Shown in pieces: positions 61,673-64,000 of a stretch of DNA of 64,000 nucleotides (the first letter of the stretch is position 1; each line of letters opens with the position of its first letter). The notes below the pieces were generated by a model that did not search any database, was not told the DNA's origin, and was given only the letters and a program-made list of their open reading frames with translations. A program made the position numbers and the translations under genes. Origin of the DNA: Lysinibacillus xylanilyticus (GTDB taxonomy: Bacteria > Bacillota > Bacilli > Bacillales_A > Planococcaceae); the NCBI RefSeq assembly GCF_001183605.1, contig NZ_LFXJ01000006.1:66348-130347 (forward strand). The letters run 5' to 3'.

Positions 61673-62062
61673 AAATACAATGGCTAATGTTGTAGCGTTT
61701 ACGTATTTTCTCATTCGATTGGCCTCATTTGGTAATGCGTCAAACGTTGCTACATCATCCGCTCACCTCATTTGGTGAAGTAACTAAAATTTTATAAAAT
61801 TAATACCTAGTAATTTTATAAGTATTATTGACTTATTTAATTCCTTGTTTTATACTAGGGAATAAGAAAAGTGTTCGAAAAGCTACCAACCTAGAACCAA
61901 TTTAAAGCGCCGACTGGTAGATCGGTAAAGTGTTTTCAATCATTACTCAAACTGATTTAGTTTCATAAGTGCTCCCCCACTTTTGAATATATATGAAGAG
62001 GAGTAGTTACTCAGCCAGTAACTACTCTTATCTAAAAAACTGATGATAAAGGAGTGTTTTAA
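61673..62062 (+). other. intergenic region with inverted-repeat sequence
   Basis: This 390-bp gap has no gene I can support. A palindrome AGAGGAGTAGTTACT / AGTAACTACTCTTAT lies at about 61995-62032, just before the next gene. A looser inverted pair, TGTTGTAGCGTTTACG and CGTCAAACGTTGCTACATC, lies at 61688-61756. The first may be a terminator or a leader structure. Confidence 0.5.
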
Positions 62063-62449
62063 ATGGGAAATGTGTATAGTGCGCAAAACATTGCATCTTA
62101 TCTTATTTATGAGCTAAATGAAGGTCATGTGTTTGTGAACAACATGTCCATTCAAAACATACTTGCGTCAGTTGAGCGTAAATGGCAAGAGATCTTTGGA
62201 CATTCTGCTTATAAGGAATTTGTTGATGCCAAAGAGGAAAGCTATACAATAAAAGAAGTTTTCGAAGCTTATGAAAGCTATGGAGCGAGTCATATTCCTC
62301 TACCAGCGACAGAGTATTATTTAAAATACGGCACATTCCAATTAGTTGAACGTACGTATGCAATACCAAATTTTACGCAAGAGGAAGTAAGACTGGTGCA
62401 ACAAGCTTTAACACAATTTCGTTATAGATTGCTAGCCAACGCTAGTTAA
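62063..62449 (+). CDS. hypothetical helical protein
   Basis: A 128-residue cytosolic protein. 'YSAQNIASYLIYELNEG' faintly recalls the start of the SocA/Panacea antitoxin fold, but the rest does not continue that family, so I leave it unassigned. AAAGGAG precedes the ATG. It is followed by a strong terminator. Confidence 0.7.
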   Translation: MGNVYSAQNIASYLIYELNEGHVFVNNMSIQNILASVERKWQEIFGHSAYKEFVDAKEESYTIKEVFEAYESYGASHIPLPATEYYLKYGTFQLVERTYAIPNFTQEEVRLVQQALTQFRYRLLANAS

Positions 62450-62469
62450 TTAACCCTCATATATTTAGG

Positions 62470-62503
62470 CTCATTCTCTGCTGCTACAGGGAATGAGTTT
62501 TTT
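62470..62503 (+). terminator. terminator of the hypothetical gene
   Basis: CTCATTC (62470-62476) pairs with GAATGAG (62491-62497), followed by TTTTTT. Confidence 0.85.
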
Positions 62504-62612
62504 AATTAGATGGTGGTAGATATACTGAAAAATTTTTAATTAATATATTTAAAAAGAACAATTTTTATGAATGTCTTTACATACATATATATAATAGAAG
62601 AAAGGCATTTGT

Positions 62613-63070
62613 TTTTAACTTCTTTCAGCAATGTTTTATGTAGCGAAAGCAAAGTGTCAGTTACAAGTGTATTTGTAATAGAAGCGCAGTTACAAAAGTC
62701 TCTCACCTCTATATGTGGTGAGATGAATGCGTATTTAAGTTACTTTTCAGCGAGGTTGCAAACATCCACTGAAATAAAGGAACTCAGTCTAAGAACGCCA
62801 CGTCCTGTGGCAACGACTGAGTGACCAACATCGTGCCGCTGACGCTTCGCTTTCGCGAAAAAAACATCTGTTGGCCTAAAGCCTCCGGCGGATGTCACGG
62901 AATCGGGAAGGAGTTAATAAAGGATGTTAGCCTAAAATCATCGCATCCATGCGATAACGGCTAACTGACCTGCATCCTGTTGCTGCCGCTACGCTTTCGC
63001 ACAAAAAACATCTGCAGGCCTAAGCACAAAGCCGATTCCGGACGCAATTATGCCGAGGCATAATTGATAA
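62613..63070. repeat. longest family B composite
   Basis: It starts AACTTCTTTCAGCAATGTTT and ends AATTATGCCGAGGCATAATT (63046-63065). It contains CTCAGTCTAAGAACGCCACG, GCTTCGCTTTCGC and CGCTACGCTTTCGC modules, and the near-palindrome GTTAGCCTAAAATCATCG / CGATAACGGCTAAC (also at 35297-35340). A complete series of modules is present in one copy. Confidence 0.85.
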
Positions 63071-63470
63071 AGATTCGTCAAAATTTGTTCAATTATTATA
63101 GATTCAAGTGAAAAATCATATAATAAAAGGAATGAAAACGATTTCCTTTGCACATCTGTAGAAAACAAATGTACATCCTAGAAAGATTTTTCTTGTACAA
63201 TGTATGTATTTGCGTTACAATTTTCTTTGAGTTGAATTTTGAATTATTTGAATTTGTTTGTTTCACGGACTTTGTATCTTCATTCAGAATATTTTTTGTA
63301 GCGAGAGTGAAACAACATGACTAAATATCTGTTTGAAAACGAAGTGTTAGAAACACGGCAAATTGACCTGCTTTGCAAAGTCGGCGCACAATTCAAAATC
63401 TGTACGAATTAAGCTGAGACGAAATAAATTTAATGAAACTGCGGAATGTAAGTTGGAGGGAATAACAACA
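63071..63470. other. promoter region of hom with worn repeat
   Basis: AT-rich leader of hom. TGAAAACGATTTCC (63133-63146) matches the cre consensus at 13 of 14 positions. A worn family B end (GGACTTTGTATCTTCATTCA...GCAAAGTCGGCGCACAATTC) lies at about 63262-63392. No gene is seen. Confidence 0.4.
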
Positions 63471-64000
63471 ATGGCAACTATAAAGGCAGCTATATTAGGA
63501 TTTGGAACGGTAGGTCAAGGAATTTACCATATATTAAACGAAAAGCGTGAAGAGCTTAAAAATAAATTAGGAATTGAGCTAGAAGTAGCAAAAATTTTAG
63601 TTACAGATGCTAGCCGTGAACGTGTATCAGGCACAGCACATTTAATGACAACTAGTATGGATGAAGTCTTAGCGGAACCAGGTATGCAGGTTGTTTTTGA
63701 GGCGATTGTCAATGAGGAGCCAGCATTTACTTATTTAAAGCGTGCTGTTGAACATAAATGTCATGTCATCACAGCTAACAAAGTAATGTTTGCAAAACGA
63801 GGCTTGGAGCTACAGGATCTTGCAAAAGCAAACGGTGTTTTTGTAGGCTTTGAGGCAACAACTGCTGGTGGTGTACCAGTTATTAAAACGATGAAAAATA
63901 TTTTGCTTGTTAATGATGTTAGTCGTATTCAGGGTGTTTTAAATGGGACATCCAACTATATTTTAACGAAAATGCGTTCACAGGGCTGGTCGTTCGAAAC
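63471..64000 (+). CDS. hom: homoserine dehydrogenase (3' truncated by window)
   Basis: The first 176 codons of homoserine dehydrogenase, which reduces aspartate semialdehyde to homoserine for threonine and methionine. The Rossmann motif AILGFGTVGQGIYHIL (about 6-21) binds NAD(P). 'HVITANKVMFAKRG' and 'FEATTAGGVPVIKTMKNILL', with 'GVLNGTSNYILTKM', are the catalytic-domain markers. TTGGAGGGA precedes the ATG. Homoserine feeds the acetylhomoserine that MetY upstream uses. Confidence 0.96.
   Translation, partial: MATIKAAILGFGTVGQGIYHILNEKREELKNKLGIELEVAKILVTDASRERVSGTAHLMTTSMDEVLAEPGMQVVFEAIVNEEPAFTYLKRAVEHKCHVITANKVMFAKRGLELQDLAKANGVFVGFEATTAGGVPVIKTMKNILLVNDVSRIQGVLNGTSNYILTKMRSQGWSFE

Noticed and set aside
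62063..62449. Panacea/SocA antitoxin
   Set aside because: Only the first ~17 residues resemble that family; the rest differs and there is no toxin next to it.
63317..63415. 31-codon ORF (MTKYLFENEVLETRQIDLLC...)
   Set aside because: No ribosome site, and it lies across a worn family B repeat.

Overview
The window is a chromosomal segment of a low-GC, endospore-forming-type Firmicute, most likely a Lysinibacillus (L. sphaericus/fusiformis group) or a close Planococcaceae relative. I infer this from AT-rich Bacillus-type genes with strong AGGAGG ribosome binding sites, frequent TTG/GTG starts, Bacillus-type families (YqhG/YqhH, CamS, YoaS/YozG, YjfB, a 3D/LysM wall protein, a Bce-type module, an S-box riboswitch) and dense GC-richer intergenic repeats. 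I see no rRNA, tRNA, CRISPR array, prophage or complete insertion sequence. Genes are cut at both ends: a GNAT acetyltransferase on the left and homoserine dehydrogenase on the right.

Layout. 1-6.7 kb: minus-strand small membrane proteins, an ABC-2 exporter (ATPase plus permease), a degenerate ABC ATPase fused to a LytTR DNA-binding domain, a hydrolase and a soluble chemoreceptor. 7-15 kb: the yqhH-yqhG pair, an ArsR/SRPBCC operon behind a large palindrome, a LysE exporter, and a LysR regulator followed by the scoAB 3-oxoacid CoA-transferase. 15-25 kb: lipoproteins including CamS, a TPR protein, a nucleoside transporter with promoter and cre-like site, yoaS-yozG, a probable 6S RNA on the minus strand, a PhnA-type zinc-ribbon protein, an anti-sigma-like protein and an HD hydrolase. 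25-30 kb: a Bce-type peptide sensing and detoxification module (ABC pair plus two-component system) with a recognisable BceR-type operator upstream of the transporter promoter. 30-37 kb: a large hybrid histidine kinase, a diguanylate cyclase and a BTAD-type response regulator, separated by repeats. 37-47 kb: YjfB, a 3D/LysM protein, Cu/Zn superoxide dismutase, an M20 amidohydrolase, an amino-acid permease, and a regulator divergent from a dipeptide-epimerase/GNAT operon. 46-48 kb: a FhuF-like protein and a Fur-box promoter that appears to drive a small RNA, followed by an exact 21-bp-period repeat array. 48-64 kb: transporters, peptidase T, a lysoplasmalogenase homologue, nitroreductase, acetyl-CoA hydrolase/transferase, a dicarboxylate transporter, PlsY, S-box plus O-acetylhomoserine sulfhydrylase, and hom.

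The most striking non-coding content is two families of 100-450 bp intergenic repeats. Family A is bounded by GGTTGATT-type inverted ends, and some copies have longer terminal inverted repeats beginning GCTCATCAC. Family B often carries the palindrome AATTATGCCGAGGCATAATT. They share GCTTCGCTTTCGC modules; at one locus a B element lies inside an A element, and several B copies abut gene 3' ends. The best candidates for undescribed biology are the Fur-box small RNA with C-rich segments (47.64-47.84 kb), the 21-bp-period array beside it, three 11-bp direct repeats in the epimerase/regulator promoter, the kinase whose first phospho-acceptor histidine is replaced, and the ABC-LytTR fusion cluster. 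All family assignments come from reading the sequence; no database search was run.
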